64,000 nt of DNA from Clostridiales bacterium (GTDB lineage Bacteria; Bacillota; Clostridia; TANB77; CAG-508). The number at the start of each line of letters is the position of its first letter. The first letter of the stretch is position 1. The notes below the pieces were generated by a model that was not told the origin of the DNA, made no database searches, and saw nothing but the letters and a program-made list of their open reading frames with translations. The stretch spans positions 29,434 through 93,433 of the forward strand of contig DXVF01000008.1 in assembly GCA_019417465.1 (NCBI GenBank), read 5' to 3'. A program made the translations under genes and the position numbers. Below are positions 44,494 to 54,332 of the stretch, one piece after another.

Positions 44494-45180
44494 CTATTTT
44501 ATCGTTCTATATAATTCATTCTCATCATTTAAATCCTCTATTAATTTATATATATGCATTTTAGAATTATATCTTTTGTTTTCTATAATTACAATTCCCC
44601 ATAAATATATCAAAATTAGTAGAATCGATATATTTTGTAAATATAAAATAGCTATACTAGAAACAACTGTAAGAATAATTATAGTAACATTTGATAATAT
44701 ATATGTATATTTATAAGAATTTCTTAATCCTAATTCTATATGTAAAATGCTTTTTATGACTCTTCCTCCATCTAACGGATAAATTGGTATTAAATTAAAA
44801 ATCCCTATTAATAAATTAGAAAAAACTATAAATTCTGTAGACAGATTGAATAATGAGATGTCAAAAATTGCAAATACTAAAGCAATAATAAAATTTGTGA
44901 TTGGTCCTGAAATGGCAATAATTATTTTCTTTAATGCTAATACATTTGCACATTCAAGCTTTTGATTATAATTTTTTAAGTTCATATCAAAACATGCAGA
45001 TACACCTAAAGGTAATAATTCTATTCTTTTTGGTCTAAATCCCAATATTATTCCAATAACTAAATGTCCAAGCTCATGTATGATAGCAAATAACATTAAC
45101 ACACAATATATTTCTAATTGTCTTGTTAGCAAAAAAATTAAAATCACAATAAATATTTTTAAATCTATTTTTATTTGCAT
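44494..45180 (-). CDS. spoIVFB: Intramembrane metalloprotease SpoIVFB
   Basis: 228 residues, six hydrophobic segments. The site-2 protease motifs are HELGH (about residue 36) and NLIPIYPLDGGR (about 133). SpoIVFB cuts pro-sigma-K in the membrane around the forespore. It lies 15 bp after spoIVFA, the conserved arrangement. The C-terminal CBS domain of Bacillus SpoIVFB is missing, replaced by a short tail. Confidence 0.85.
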   Translation of the reverse strand: MQIKIDLKIFIVILIFLLTRQLEIYCVLMLFAIIHELGHLVIGIILGFRPKRIELLPLGVSACFDMNLKNYNQKLECANVLALKKIIIAISGPITNFIIALVFAIFDISLFNLSTEFIVFSNLLIGIFNLIPIYPLDGGRVIKSILHIELGLRNSYKYTYILSNVTIIILTVVSSIAILYLQNISILLILIYLWGIVIIENKRYNSKMHIYKLIEDLNDENELYRTIK

Positions 45181-45195
45181 GATAGAACACTCCTT

Positions 45196-46137
45196 TTAAA
45201 ACTGTAAGACATATTCTGGATTAACTAATCTATCATCTACTCTTATTTCAAAATGTAAATGAGGACCAGTAGCTTTTCCTGTTGATCCTACTTCTGCAAT
45301 CTCCATTCCTTGTTTTATCTCATCTCCTTCTTTTACATACAAGGTTTTACAATGAGCATATAGTGTTGTAACATTACCACTAACTATTTTCAAATGATTT
45401 CCATAATCCCCTTCTGATGAAGCCAAAATGACTTTTCCATCCATTGCAGATGTAATCTTTGTTCCTTCATTTACACCTATATCTATTCCTGCATGATTTG
45501 CTGATATTATATCTGTTGGTGTTCTTACTCCAAATCTCGATGTAATTGTTCCTTTTAAAGGAAGAACCATGTTGTAATTATCTTTTATATATTGTGCATC
45601 AATTTCCATTTGACTTTTTTGTTCTTGATTTGTAATATTCTGTGAGCTTATTTCACTACCGCCTCCTATTCCCATAGAACTATTTTGTCCTTCACTATTT
45701 CCTTCTTGATTATTTACTCCTTCATTTTCTAATTCATTATTTTCTATTTGCTCTTCATTATTTTTATTTTCATCTACAGTATTCTCTTCTTTAACTTCAT
45801 TTTCATTTATTTCATTAAAATTAATATTTAGTCCTTTAAAATATTCTACTGTTTTATCATACATTAACTGAATATTCATATCATAAGATAAAATTTCTTT
45901 AGTCTTTTCTAATATGTCTTTTGAAAATATATGATTCGAATTTTTTATCATATAAAAAGCGGAATAAATCATAATACAAATTATAATTTTATAAATCATT
46001 TTCTTAAAAAGAGATATATCTGGTTTACTACTTATATTAACTGTATTTCCTGTTAATCTAACACCTTGGCTTTTTCTTCTTTGATATATCTCTTCTGCTC
46101 TTTTGATTCTTTCTTCTGCACTAATAATTCTTTCCAA
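45196..46137 (-). CDS. spoIVFA: SpoIVFA-like membrane protein with M23 domain
   Basis: 313 residues. N-terminal cytoplasmic segment (ISAEERIKRAEEIYQRRKSQ), one membrane helix near 48-62, an Asn/Glu-rich linker and an M23 (LytM) domain at about 195-310 with NHAGIDIG and GPHLHFEI, so the zinc ligands are present. SpoIVFA holds SpoIVFB inactive until the forespore signal arrives. Directly upstream of spoIVFB. Confidence 0.83.
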   Translation of the reverse strand: MERIISAEERIKRAEEIYQRRKSQGVRLTGNTVNISSKPDISLFKKMIYKIIICIMIYSAFYMIKNSNHIFSKDILEKTKEILSYDMNIQLMYDKTVEYFKGLNINFNEINENEVKEENTVDENKNNEEQIENNELENEGVNNQEGNSEGQNSSMGIGGGSEISSQNITNQEQKSQMEIDAQYIKDNYNMVLPLKGTITSRFGVRTPTDIISANHAGIDIGVNEGTKITSAMDGKVILASSEGDYGNHLKIVSGNVTTLYAHCKTLYVKEGDEIKQGMEIAEVGSTGKATGPHLHFEIRVDDRLVNPEYVLQF

Positions 46138-46297
46138 AATAAAAACACCTCTTCCTTTGTAGGTTTACATTTTAATGTATATTCCTATAAGAGATGTTTT
46201 ATGCACTATTTTGTACATTAGGAACGTAAAACATTAGTACACATCTTTTATATCCTAAATGTGTAAAATATAAATCTTTTAGTCCAAAATAGTATAT

Positions 46298-46654
46298 TTA
46301 AATTATATTAAAAATAAGACTTAGTATCATTACCACTATTATACCTAAAGTACACACTTTTAATTTTTTATATTTCTTTTCTAACTGTTTTAATTCTTTT
46401 TTTCCTTTTATATCTTGTTCTTCAATCTTAGAAATATAATTTGATATAACAAGCTCAGCTTCTTTTACTATATACTCTTGATTATCTTTATCTTCTTTAT
46501 TATTTTTACTATTTTTAAAATTCTCAGATTTCTTTTGTATAAGTTCTAAATTTTTTATTTTTTTATTTGCTTTTAATATTACAATAGCTTCATCAACTAT
46601 ATTAGATGGCAAATTTTTAAGCACTATCATATTTTTCATACTACTTATATCCAT
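46298..46654 (-). CDS. Uncharacterised tail-anchored protein
   Basis: 118 residues. Conserved-looking start (SSMKNMIVLKNLPSNIVDEA), a charged middle and a C-terminal hydrophobic helix (CTLGIIVVMILSLIFNII), so probably tail-anchored. Located between yyaC and spoIVFA, which suggests but does not prove a sporulation link. Function unknown. Confidence 0.55.
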   Translation of the reverse strand: MDISSMKNMIVLKNLPSNIVDEAIVILKANKKIKNLELIQKKSENFKNSKNNKEDKDNQEYIVKEAELVISNYISKIEEQDIKGKKELKQLEKKYKKLKVCTLGIIVVMILSLIFNII

Positions 46655-46710
46655 ATATACCTCCCGAACTAGACTTCGTTATATATAGATTTTTTCCTTT
46701 TTTTAGTATT

Positions 46711-47313
46711 TTATACAGGCTTTAATTTAGATTTTCGAATATGATAATCTAGATCTAAAAAATTATTATATTCTTTGTCTATTATTTCTAGTATTCCTCC
46801 TGATACAATATCTACTAAATCCATAACAAAATTTAATGATGTATTTTGTAATAATTCCATATTCTTATCTACTCTTTTATAATTTTTTCCTATGATTGCT
46901 TTTATACTAATATTACCAACTTCTCTTCTTTCTTTATTTATAGCTACCCCTAATTTTAGTCCTCCTTTTTTTACAAAAATCTTACCAATATTACTTTCTT
47001 TAGAAAGAGCAGCATCTATAGCTATAATACACGGTTTTACATAAATCTCATTAATTTCTTTTAAACTTTTTTCAATCCTAGAATATATTAATGGATTTTC
47101 TAAATCACCATATACTGCACAATTTATATTATCTCTAATTGCTTTTTTTATTTCATTTCCTACTAATGGGCCAAAGCAATCACCTGTCATTCTGTCTGTG
47201 CCAATACATAAAAAAATTAGATCTGAATAATTATTACTTATCTTATTAAATTGATTATAAAAATCACATATAAATTTATTGTACTTAATGTCTCTATTAC
47301 TAATATTAGTCAT
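46711..47313 (-). CDS. yyaC: Spore protease YyaC family (DUF1256)
   Basis: 200 residues. IFLCIGTDRMTGDCFGPLVG, VYGDLENPLIYSRI and IIAIDAALSKESNIGKIFV are the marks of YyaC, a sporulation protein related to the hydrogenase-maturation/GPR-type protease fold. Same strand as the spoIVF genes. Confidence 0.85.
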   Translation of the reverse strand: MTNISNRDIKYNKFICDFYNQFNKISNNYSDLIFLCIGTDRMTGDCFGPLVGNEIKKAIRDNINCAVYGDLENPLIYSRIEKSLKEINEIYVKPCIIAIDAALSKESNIGKIFVKKGGLKLGVAINKERREVGNISIKAIIGKNYKRVDKNMELLQNTSLNFVMDLVDIVSGGILEIIDKEYNNFLDLDYHIRKSKLKPV

Positions 47314-47378
47314 ATATTCCCCCTATTTATGTAATATATATATTGCCAGTCTATGCTCTTTCAAACTTTTTATGCAAG

Positions 47379-47624
47379 CTAATCTTTTCTGGGTGAAATA
47401 ATAATATTTATATCTGTACTGTATTTATATTTTTTTATCATATCTTCTGAAAATGATGCCACTTCATTAGTAACAATTATAGTATGATATTTTTTATCTA
47501 TTAATTCTTTAATTTTATTGTCTGTATTTTCTAAATTTTGCAATTTAAAAACATCAAATCCTAAATTTTCTGGCATTTTAAAACTATCTTCGTCTTTTTC
47601 ATACTTTATCCAAGATATTTTCAT
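47379..47624 (-). CDS. Small hypothetical protein
   Basis: 81 residues (NLGFDVFKLQNLENTDNKIK, YHTIIVTNEVASFSEDMI), with an alternating strand-helix pattern like small alpha/beta sensors such as V-type ATPase subunit F. Not firmly assigned. It sits between the helicase and yyaC. Confidence 0.5.
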   Translation of the reverse strand: MKISWIKYEKDEDSFKMPENLGFDVFKLQNLENTDNKIKELIDKKYHTIIVTNEVASFSEDMIKKYKYSTDINIIISPRKD

Positions 47625-47680
47625 ATATTCATCACCAGTATTTAGTTTTTGATGTTTTTTGTTTTTTTATTCAATTTGTT

Positions 47681-49240
47681 TTATCCATTTGCAACTTCTA
47701 TTCTTACATCTCTACCTTTTATTTGTTTATTCTTCATAGAAATCAAGATTTCATTTACATATTCTCCTGGTACTTCTATAAAAGAAAATTTGTCTAATAT
47801 GTTTATCTTTCCTAAATCACTTCCAGATACCGCTGTATTTGCAGAAATACTTCCAACAATATCTTTTACCATAATTTTATCTTTTTTTCCGACATTTAAA
47901 AATAACTTAATTTCTTCTCCTGGTTTAAAATCAAAATTTTGCAGCTCTTTATTTTCCTTTTTGTTTGTAATTAAAGAAAGTAATGCTTTTGCTACTATTT
48001 TTATATCATTTTTTTGTAATAATTTTTCTAATATTTCATCATTTATTTCTGATTCTTCATTTTTATTTGTATCTATTATTTCTTGAATGTCATCTATCAT
48101 TTTTTGATTTTTTACTTTTTTTATTTGTTCTATTGTAGGAATTTTACCTGATAAAATTTTAGTATTTGCATATTTTTGAATACTATAAATTTTACTTTTT
48201 TCTTTTCCTACTACAAAAGTATAAGCTTTTCCTATTTTGCCATTTCTTCCTGTTCTTCCTATACGATGAACATAGTATTCTTCTTGTGGAATATCGTAGT
48301 TTATAACAAGTTCTAATTCATCTACATCTATACCTCTTGCAACAACATCTGTTGCAACTAATATTTGGAACTCTCCAGTTTTAAATCTTTTCATTATTCT
48401 ATCTCTTTGAGCTTGTTTAATATCTCCATGTAAACTTTCTGCCTTATATCCATTTGATTTCAATTTTTCTATTAAATCATCTACTTTTCTTTTTGTATTA
48501 CAAAATACAACTGCTTTTGTAGGATTATTTAAATCTATCAATCTCATAACAGTATCATCTTTTATAGCTTGTTTTACTTCTAGAGAAATCTGTTCTATAC
48601 GATCTACAGTTAATTCTTTGGCTTTTATCTTTATATTTTTAGGTTTATTTAAATATTTTTTAGTAATACCTAAAATTCTTTTATTCATTGTTGCAGAAAA
48701 TAGCACAGTTTGCCTCATTTCTGGAACTTCTTTTAATATAGTTTCAATATCTTCTTCAAATCCCATATTTAACATTTCATCTGCTTCATCAAGTACACAC
48801 ATTCTTACATTATTTAATTTTAATGTCTTCCTTCTCATATGATCCATCACTCTACCTGGTGTTCCAACAACAATTTTTACGCCTTGTTTCAGACCCTTAA
48901 TTTGTCTTTCTATAGACTCACCACCATATACTGCTAAAACTTTAACACCCTCTTTATATTTTGTAAATTTTCTAAGTTCTCCTGTTACTTGCACAGCAAG
49001 TTCTCTTGTTGGGCATAAAATTATAGCTTGTACTTTATTTAAGCTTGTATCAATTTTTTCAATTAAAGGTAATCCAAATGAAGCAGTTTTACCTGTTCCC
49101 GTTTGAGATTGCCCAATTACATCTTGTCCTTCCATGATATATGGTATTGTTTGTATTTGAATTGGAGTTGGCTCTTTATACCCATAATCTTCTAGTGCTT
49201 TTAATACATTTTCTGATAATCCTAAATCTTTAAATTTCAT
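47681..49240 (-). CDS. deaD: DEAD-box RNA helicase (DeaD/CsdA type)
   Basis: 519 residues from ATG 49240 (SD GGAGGAAAA). Motifs: Q-motif EPTPIQIQTIPYIM, AQTGTGKT-type SQTGTGKTASFG, DEAD in VLDEADEMLNMGF, SAT in LFSATM, HRIGRTGR. A C-terminal DbpA/CsdA-like RNA-binding domain covers about 440-519 (LFLNVGKKDKIMVKDIVG). It unwinds structured RNA in ribosome assembly or cold adaptation. A terminator-like hairpin in the leader suggests attenuation. Confidence 0.92.
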   Translation of the reverse strand: MKFKDLGLSENVLKALEDYGYKEPTPIQIQTIPYIMEGQDVIGQSQTGTGKTASFGLPLIEKIDTSLNKVQAIILCPTRELAVQVTGELRKFTKYKEGVKVLAVYGGESIERQIKGLKQGVKIVVGTPGRVMDHMRRKTLKLNNVRMCVLDEADEMLNMGFEEDIETILKEVPEMRQTVLFSATMNKRILGITKKYLNKPKNIKIKAKELTVDRIEQISLEVKQAIKDDTVMRLIDLNNPTKAVVFCNTKRKVDDLIEKLKSNGYKAESLHGDIKQAQRDRIMKRFKTGEFQILVATDVVARGIDVDELELVINYDIPQEEYYVHRIGRTGRNGKIGKAYTFVVGKEKSKIYSIQKYANTKILSGKIPTIEQIKKVKNQKMIDDIQEIIDTNKNEESEINDEILEKLLQKNDIKIVAKALLSLITNKKENKELQNFDFKPGEEIKLFLNVGKKDKIMVKDIVGSISANTAVSGSDLGKINILDKFSFIEVPGEYVNEILISMKNKQIKGRDVRIEVANG

Positions 49241-49267
49241 ATTCTTTTCCTCCATTTTTTGAGCACA

Positions 49268-49308
49268 AAAATAACCTAAAAACAAATATATCAATCTGTT
49301 TTTAGGCT
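49268..49308 (-). terminator. Attenuator-like hairpin in the deaD leader
   Basis: On the minus strand GCCTAAAAACA pairs with TGTTTTTAGGT, followed by TATTTTTG, immediately before the SD of the helicase gene. It could be read-through controlled. Confidence 0.55.
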
Positions 49309-49437
49309 ACTTGAAACCGACAATCTTTCAATCGACAAATATATTTTTATTTATAAACAAATTTAATATACTATTTTTATCTCATTATTTTTCTACTTTT
49401 GTTAGTATAGCATATTTTGTAAATTATGTCAATCACT

Positions 49438-50976
49438 TTACTCCCACTCAATAGTTGCAGGTGGTTTTCCTGTTACATCATAAACAACACGGTTAACATG
49501 TTTTACTTCATTTACAATTCTTGATGATACTTTTTCTAATACTTCATATGGAATTTTAGTCCATTCTGCTGTCATAAAGTCTGATGTTGTTACTGCTCTT
49601 AAAGCTATAGTATAATCATATGTTCTTTCATCACCCATTACACCTACACTTCTAATATTTGTTAAAACTGCAAAATATTGATTAATACTTCTATCTAAAC
49701 CAGCATTTGCAACCTCTTCTCTAAAAATATAATCCGCATCTTTTAATATTTCTAATTTGTCATCTGTAATATCACCTATTACACGGATGGCTAAACCTGG
49801 TCCTGGGAATGGTTGACGATATACTAAAAATTCTGGAAGCCCTAGTTCTAATCCTACTTTTCTTACTTCGTCTTTAAATAAGTCTTTTAATGGCTCTACT
49901 ATCTCCTTAAAATCAACATAGTCTGGAAGTCCACCTACATTGTGATGACTTTTTATTTTAGCACCTACTCCTACTCCACTTTCTATTACGTCTGGGTAGA
50001 TAGTTCCTTGTACTAAATAATCTACTGTTCCTATTTTTTTTGCTTCTTCTTCAAATACACGAATAAATTCTTCACCAATTATTTTTCTTTTTTGTTCAGG
50101 ATCAGAAACTCTTGCTAATTTGTTTAAAAATCTTTCCTTTGCATCAACACGAACAAAGTTTACATCAAAATTTTTAGTAAAAACTTCTTCTACCTCATCT
50201 GCTTCATTTTTTCTTAATAATCCATGGTCTACAAATATACATGTTAAATTTTTTCCTATTGCTTTATTAATTAATGCTGCTGCAACAGAAGAATCTACAC
50301 CTCCAGATAGTGCACATAAAGCTTTTTTATCTCCTATTTTTTCTTTTATAGTTTTTACAGTTTCTTCTGCAAATGAACTCATTTTCCAGTTTCCTGTACA
50401 TCCACAAATATTATACACGAAATTTCTTAAAATTTCTTTTCCTCTATTTGTATGATTTACTTCTGGATGAAACTGAATTCCATAAAAATTCTTTTCTACA
50501 TTTTGCATTGCTGCATTTGGACAATGACTTGTTGTACCTATATTTCCAAATCCTTCTGGCAATATTTTAACAAAATCTGTATGACTCATTAGACAATCAT
50601 TATTATCTTCAAAACCAGCAAATAATTTAGATGAATTATCTATTTTTACACTAGTTACTCCATATTCTCTTTTATCTGCCCTTTCAACTTCTCCTCCAAG
50701 CATATGAGTCATAAGTTGCATACCATAGCAAATTCCAAGTACTGGAATACCAAGTTCAAAAATTTCCTTAGAGCATTTTGGTGCATTTTCTACATAAACA
50801 CTAGCAGGGCCACCTGTAAATATAATTCCTTTTGGATTTTTTTCTTTTATTTTTTCTATACTCATACTAAATGGTACAATTTCAGAATACACATTACATT
50901 CACGAACACGTCTTGCTATTAATTGATTATATTGACCATAAAAATCTATAATTAATATTAATTCTTTTTCATTCAT
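49438..50976 (-). CDS. guaA: GMP synthase (glutamine-hydrolysing)
   Basis: 512 residues. Class I glutamine amidotransferase domain with the cysteine in VLGICYGMQLM and the His-Glu pair in GIQFHPEVNHT; ATP-pyrophosphatase P-loop LCALSGGVDSSVAA; C-terminal dimer domain ending RVVYDVTGKPPATIEWE. It converts XMP to GMP and follows guaB. Confidence 0.97.
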   Translation of the reverse strand: MNEKELILIIDFYGQYNQLIARRVRECNVYSEIVPFSMSIEKIKEKNPKGIIFTGGPASVYVENAPKCSKEIFELGIPVLGICYGMQLMTHMLGGEVERADKREYGVTSVKIDNSSKLFAGFEDNNDCLMSHTDFVKILPEGFGNIGTTSHCPNAAMQNVEKNFYGIQFHPEVNHTNRGKEILRNFVYNICGCTGNWKMSSFAEETVKTIKEKIGDKKALCALSGGVDSSVAAALINKAIGKNLTCIFVDHGLLRKNEADEVEEVFTKNFDVNFVRVDAKERFLNKLARVSDPEQKRKIIGEEFIRVFEEEAKKIGTVDYLVQGTIYPDVIESGVGVGAKIKSHHNVGGLPDYVDFKEIVEPLKDLFKDEVRKVGLELGLPEFLVYRQPFPGPGLAIRVIGDITDDKLEILKDADYIFREEVANAGLDRSINQYFAVLTNIRSVGVMGDERTYDYTIALRAVTTSDFMTAEWTKIPYEVLEKVSSRIVNEVKHVNRVVYDVTGKPPATIEWE

Positions 50977-50998
50977 ATTTTAGATTTCCTTTCTCTTT

Positions 50999-51080
50999 GC
51001 CCCAAAAGGAACGGAGAATTTGGGTCAATTGTTCACTTTTTAATTTTTGGACCCAGAAGTTCCATCTTCTTTTGGGCACC
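50999..51080 (-). repeat. Hairpin between guaB and guaA
   Basis: Nested complementary pieces (CCCAAAAG/CTTTTGGG, GGAAC/GTTCC, GGGTC/GACCC) form a long stem in the 137-bp gap. It contains ACGGAGAATTT, as does the pflB-pflA spacer hairpin. It may tune expression of the downstream guaA. Confidence 0.5.
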
Positions 51081-51113
51081 TTTTTTGCCACCCTTGAGCC
51101 ATATTTTTGGGTC

Positions 51114-52622
51114 TTAATCCTCATTTTGAACTTCTTTTAATACAACATCATGTGCACTACCTTCTTTAATACTAATATTAGATACTAAAGTAAGTCTCGC
51201 TTTTTCATGAAATTCTGGAATGCTAATAGCTCCACAATTACACATTGTTGATTTTATCTTGCTTACAGTTACAGCTAAATTATCTTTTAGTGGTCCTGCA
51301 TATGGTATATATGAATCTACACCTTCTTCAAAACTTAATTTATTTTTTCCTACTTCTCCTAAGTCATATCTTTGCCAGTTTCTTGCACGGTTAGAACCTT
51401 CTCCCCAGTATTCTTTTACAAAGTTTCCTCCCATTTTTACTTTTCTTGTTGGACTTTCATCAAAACGAGCAAAATATCTTCCCATCATAACAAAATCTGC
51501 TCCCATTGCTAAAGAAAGTGTAATATGGTAATCGTGTACAATTCCACCATCTGAACAAATAGGAATATATACACCAGTCTTTTTAAAATAGTCATCTCTT
51601 GCTTCCACAACATCTATTAATGCGCTTGCTTGTCCACGTCCAATTCCTTTTGTCTCACGAGTTATACAGATTGAGCCTCCACCTACACCAACTTTAATAA
51701 AGTCTGCTCCAGCTTCTGCTAAATAGTAAAATCCTTCTTTATCTACGACATTTCCAGCACCTATTTTTACATCATCACCATAGTGCTTTCTTACCCAGTC
51801 TATAGTATTTTTTTGCCATACAGAATATCCATCTGATGAATCCATACAAATTAAATCCACTCCTACATCCACTAAAGCTGGAATCCTTTCTGCATAATCT
51901 CTTGTATTAATACCTGCACCTACTATATATCTTTTATTTTCATCTAATAATGAATCTGGATTATTTTTTCTTTCTTCATAATCTTTTCTAAATACTAAAT
52001 GCTCTAAATTATCATTTTCGTCTAATATTGGAAGACAACTTATTTTATTTTCCCATATAATATCATTTGCTTCTGCTAAACTAATTCCTTTTTTAGCACA
52101 AACTATTTTTTCTCTTGGTGTCATAAATTTATCTATTGGATCATCTAAATTAGCTCTAGAAATACGATAATCTTTATCTGTAACTAACCCTAAAAATTTG
52201 CCATTACTTGTTCCATCTTCTGTAATTGTTACTGTAGAGTGTCCTGTTTTTTCTACTAGGGCAATTACATCTCTTAAGCTAGTTCCACTTTTTACGTTTG
52301 AATCACTATCTATAAATCCTGCTTTATGTTTTTTTACTCTTCTTACCATTTCTGCTTGTGATTCGATTGATTGTGAACCATAAATAAAAGAACATCCACC
52401 TTCACGCGCCAAAGCAATAGCCATCTTTTCTCCTGAAACGGCTTGCATTATAGCTGATACGAATGGAATGTTCTCTGAATATTTTGGTTCTTCACCTTTT
52501 TTAAATTTTACAAGTGGTGTTTTTAAACTAATATTACTTGGTATACATCTTTCGTCAGTTAAATTTGGTAGTAACAAGAATTCATTAAATGTTCTTGATA
52601 CATCCTCTAGTATTTTTGCCAT
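51114..52622 (-). CDS. guaB: Inosine-5'-monophosphate dehydrogenase
   Basis: 502 residues. TIM barrel with an inserted CBS pair (about 95-210). The catalytic cysteine loop is GGGSICITRETKGIG, and the flap SYIPYAGPLKDNL is present. It oxidises IMP to XMP with NAD. Upstream of guaA in the same direction. The sequence resembles the longer IMPDH variant (FNEFLLLPNLTD start). Confidence 0.95.
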   Translation of the reverse strand: MAKILEDVSRTFNEFLLLPNLTDERCIPSNISLKTPLVKFKKGEEPKYSENIPFVSAIMQAVSGEKMAIALAREGGCSFIYGSQSIESQAEMVRRVKKHKAGFIDSDSNVKSGTSLRDVIALVEKTGHSTVTITEDGTSNGKFLGLVTDKDYRISRANLDDPIDKFMTPREKIVCAKKGISLAEANDIIWENKISCLPILDENDNLEHLVFRKDYEERKNNPDSLLDENKRYIVGAGINTRDYAERIPALVDVGVDLICMDSSDGYSVWQKNTIDWVRKHYGDDVKIGAGNVVDKEGFYYLAEAGADFIKVGVGGGSICITRETKGIGRGQASALIDVVEARDDYFKKTGVYIPICSDGGIVHDYHITLSLAMGADFVMMGRYFARFDESPTRKVKMGGNFVKEYWGEGSNRARNWQRYDLGEVGKNKLSFEEGVDSYIPYAGPLKDNLAVTVSKIKSTMCNCGAISIPEFHEKARLTLVSNISIKEGSAHDVVLKEVQNED

Positions 52623-52658
52623 ATTTAAATTTCCCCCTTTAAATCTTTATTTATATAA

Positions 52659-52695
52659 AAATGAACAAAAGGGATATTCCTTTTTGTTCATTTTT
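52659..52695 (-). terminator. Terminator upstream of guaB
   Basis: AAATGAACAAAA and TTTTTGTTCATTT pair around GGGATATTCC; T runs follow on the minus strand. It ends the upstream unknown gene or acts in the guaB leader. Confidence 0.7.
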
Positions 52696-52780
52696 TACTA
52701 GTATTTTTTATTATACAATATTTTACATAAAAAGACAATAGTTTGGTTTAAATTTTTCATATATTGCTCATAATTTATAA

Positions 52781-53239
52781 CTATTTACTATATTTTTCTA
52801 TAAACTTAGCAAAGTTTTCATTATGATATGGTATTAATTCTTCTTTTAAGTTTGCTAATAAATTGTGAGTTTTTTTGTCATTAGTTTTTATTGTTATACT
52901 TTTTACTTTGCTATTAAATATATTATAATTTTTCACTTTAATTTCTTTAATATTTTCATTTGGTATAAAAAAATATGAATTATCTGTTATTTTTAATTTT
53001 GATATACTTACTTTCAATAAAATATCTGAAATTTTTTCAGGATTAAGATAAAATATGCCTAACCCTTTTTCTGTTGCATTAATTAAAAGTCCAGAATATG
53101 GATATTCCATTCCTCCTACCATTCCACCTTTTGCTCTGACATTATCTTTTAGAGTTATAAAATAGCAGTTTTCATTTCCTACACAATCCACATTTTTAAA
53201 TAATTCTGTTACTTTTTCTAACGTATTGAATTCTTCCAT
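52781..53239 (-). CDS. Hypothetical protein
   Basis: 152 residues, not recognised. Mostly beta-strand character (NCYFITLKDNVRAKGGMVGG, YFFIPNENIKEIKVKNYN) with a C-terminal helix; it resembles PH-like cytoplasmic domains loosely. It lies 41 bp after the lipoprotein gene. Confidence 0.55.
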   Translation of the reverse strand: MEEFNTLEKVTELFKNVDCVGNENCYFITLKDNVRAKGGMVGGMEYPYSGLLINATEKGLGIFYLNPEKISDILLKVSISKLKITDNSYFFIPNENIKEIKVKNYNIFNSKVKSITIKTNDKKTHNLLANLKEELIPYHNENFAKFIEKYSK

Positions 53240-53280
53240 TTTTTTCTCACTTTCAAATTACTTTCTTATATTTTATTCAA

Positions 53281-53943
53281 TTATTTGTTAAAAACTAAAT
53301 TTTGCCATTTTATTTTAGATACTTTTCCATCTTTATCAATTGTAAATTCATATGATCTATATATTTCTTCAGATTTATAAGTATATGTCTTATAACCTAA
53401 TTTTTCAGCTTCATATACTTTATCAGTTTCTCCAAACACTTTTTTAACATCATCATATGATGAGCCTAATTTTATTCCACCAACTATTTCTATATCTAAT
53501 GCTAATACTTCATCTGATATTTTATCATATTGATATTCTCCTACTTCTAGACCTCCAATAACAGCATCTGCTACAGTTATTTCTGAATCAGTTGAATTAT
53601 ATGGAGTTAAATTACATACAATTTTTTTATTAGAATCATATATACTTCCAGCACCAATCATATAAGTATTTTTGGCAACCTTTTCGCTTAATACTCTTGA
53701 ATCTTGTTCAAGTCCAACTTTTGATACATCAGAAATTTTATCTCCTGCATTAAATTTTTGTCCTTTTATTTTTACATAATAATTATCATTATTATCTATT
53801 GCATTTACATCTTCAGTTGCAACTGAATTTCCTTCATCACCATTTTGATTTGAATTATCTTTGTTGTTTACACATCCTGTCAATACAAATAATGTTACTC
53901 CCAATATAGTAATAAGCCATATAATTAAAATTTTCTTTTTCAT
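53281..53943 (-). CDS. Lipoprotein, uncharacterised
   Basis: 220 residues. Signal peptide with lipobox FVLTGC (cysteine near 24) and then an Asn/Asp/Glu-rich spacer. The C-terminal half (IKLGSSYDDVKKVFGETDKV, YEFTIDKDGKVSKIKWQN) is of the small extracellular alpha/beta type seen in Firmicute lipoproteins. Function unknown. Confidence 0.7.
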   Translation of the reverse strand: MKKKILIIWLITILGVTLFVLTGCVNNKDNSNQNGDEGNSVATEDVNAIDNNDNYYVKIKGQKFNAGDKISDVSKVGLEQDSRVLSEKVAKNTYMIGAGSIYDSNKKIVCNLTPYNSTDSEITVADAVIGGLEVGEYQYDKISDEVLALDIEIVGGIKLGSSYDDVKKVFGETDKVYEAEKLGYKTYTYKSEEIYRSYEFTIDKDGKVSKIKWQNLVFNK

Positions 53944-54332
53944 TTTAATTTTTCATTCCTTTCTTTTTTATTCTGTTTTGTATTATAACATGAATTTATT
54001 TTATTTGTAAATACAATACTATTATTAATCTATGACAATCTTAATATTCATTTTAATAATCCCTTTGAAATCTCTAATATGTTTATTAAAATACCGTTCT
54101 AGACTTACATTTTATAATTACATTACCTAGTATTTATAGATTTCTTACTTTATATACATTTTTATATATACTTTAACATTTTTAATAATTGATGATAGTT
54201 TTAAATGTTTACTAACTGAATATACTTTCTTTAAATCACATATATCAAGATAAAACTTAAATATAAAATCAAAAAAAGTATATATAATTTATACATTTAT
54301 TAAAGTTTTAAAATACAGATATCTATTCATTT
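53944..54332. other. Intergenic region without visible gene
   Basis: 389 bp of very AT-rich sequence; no frame, clear hairpin or repeat stands out. Confidence 0.4.
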
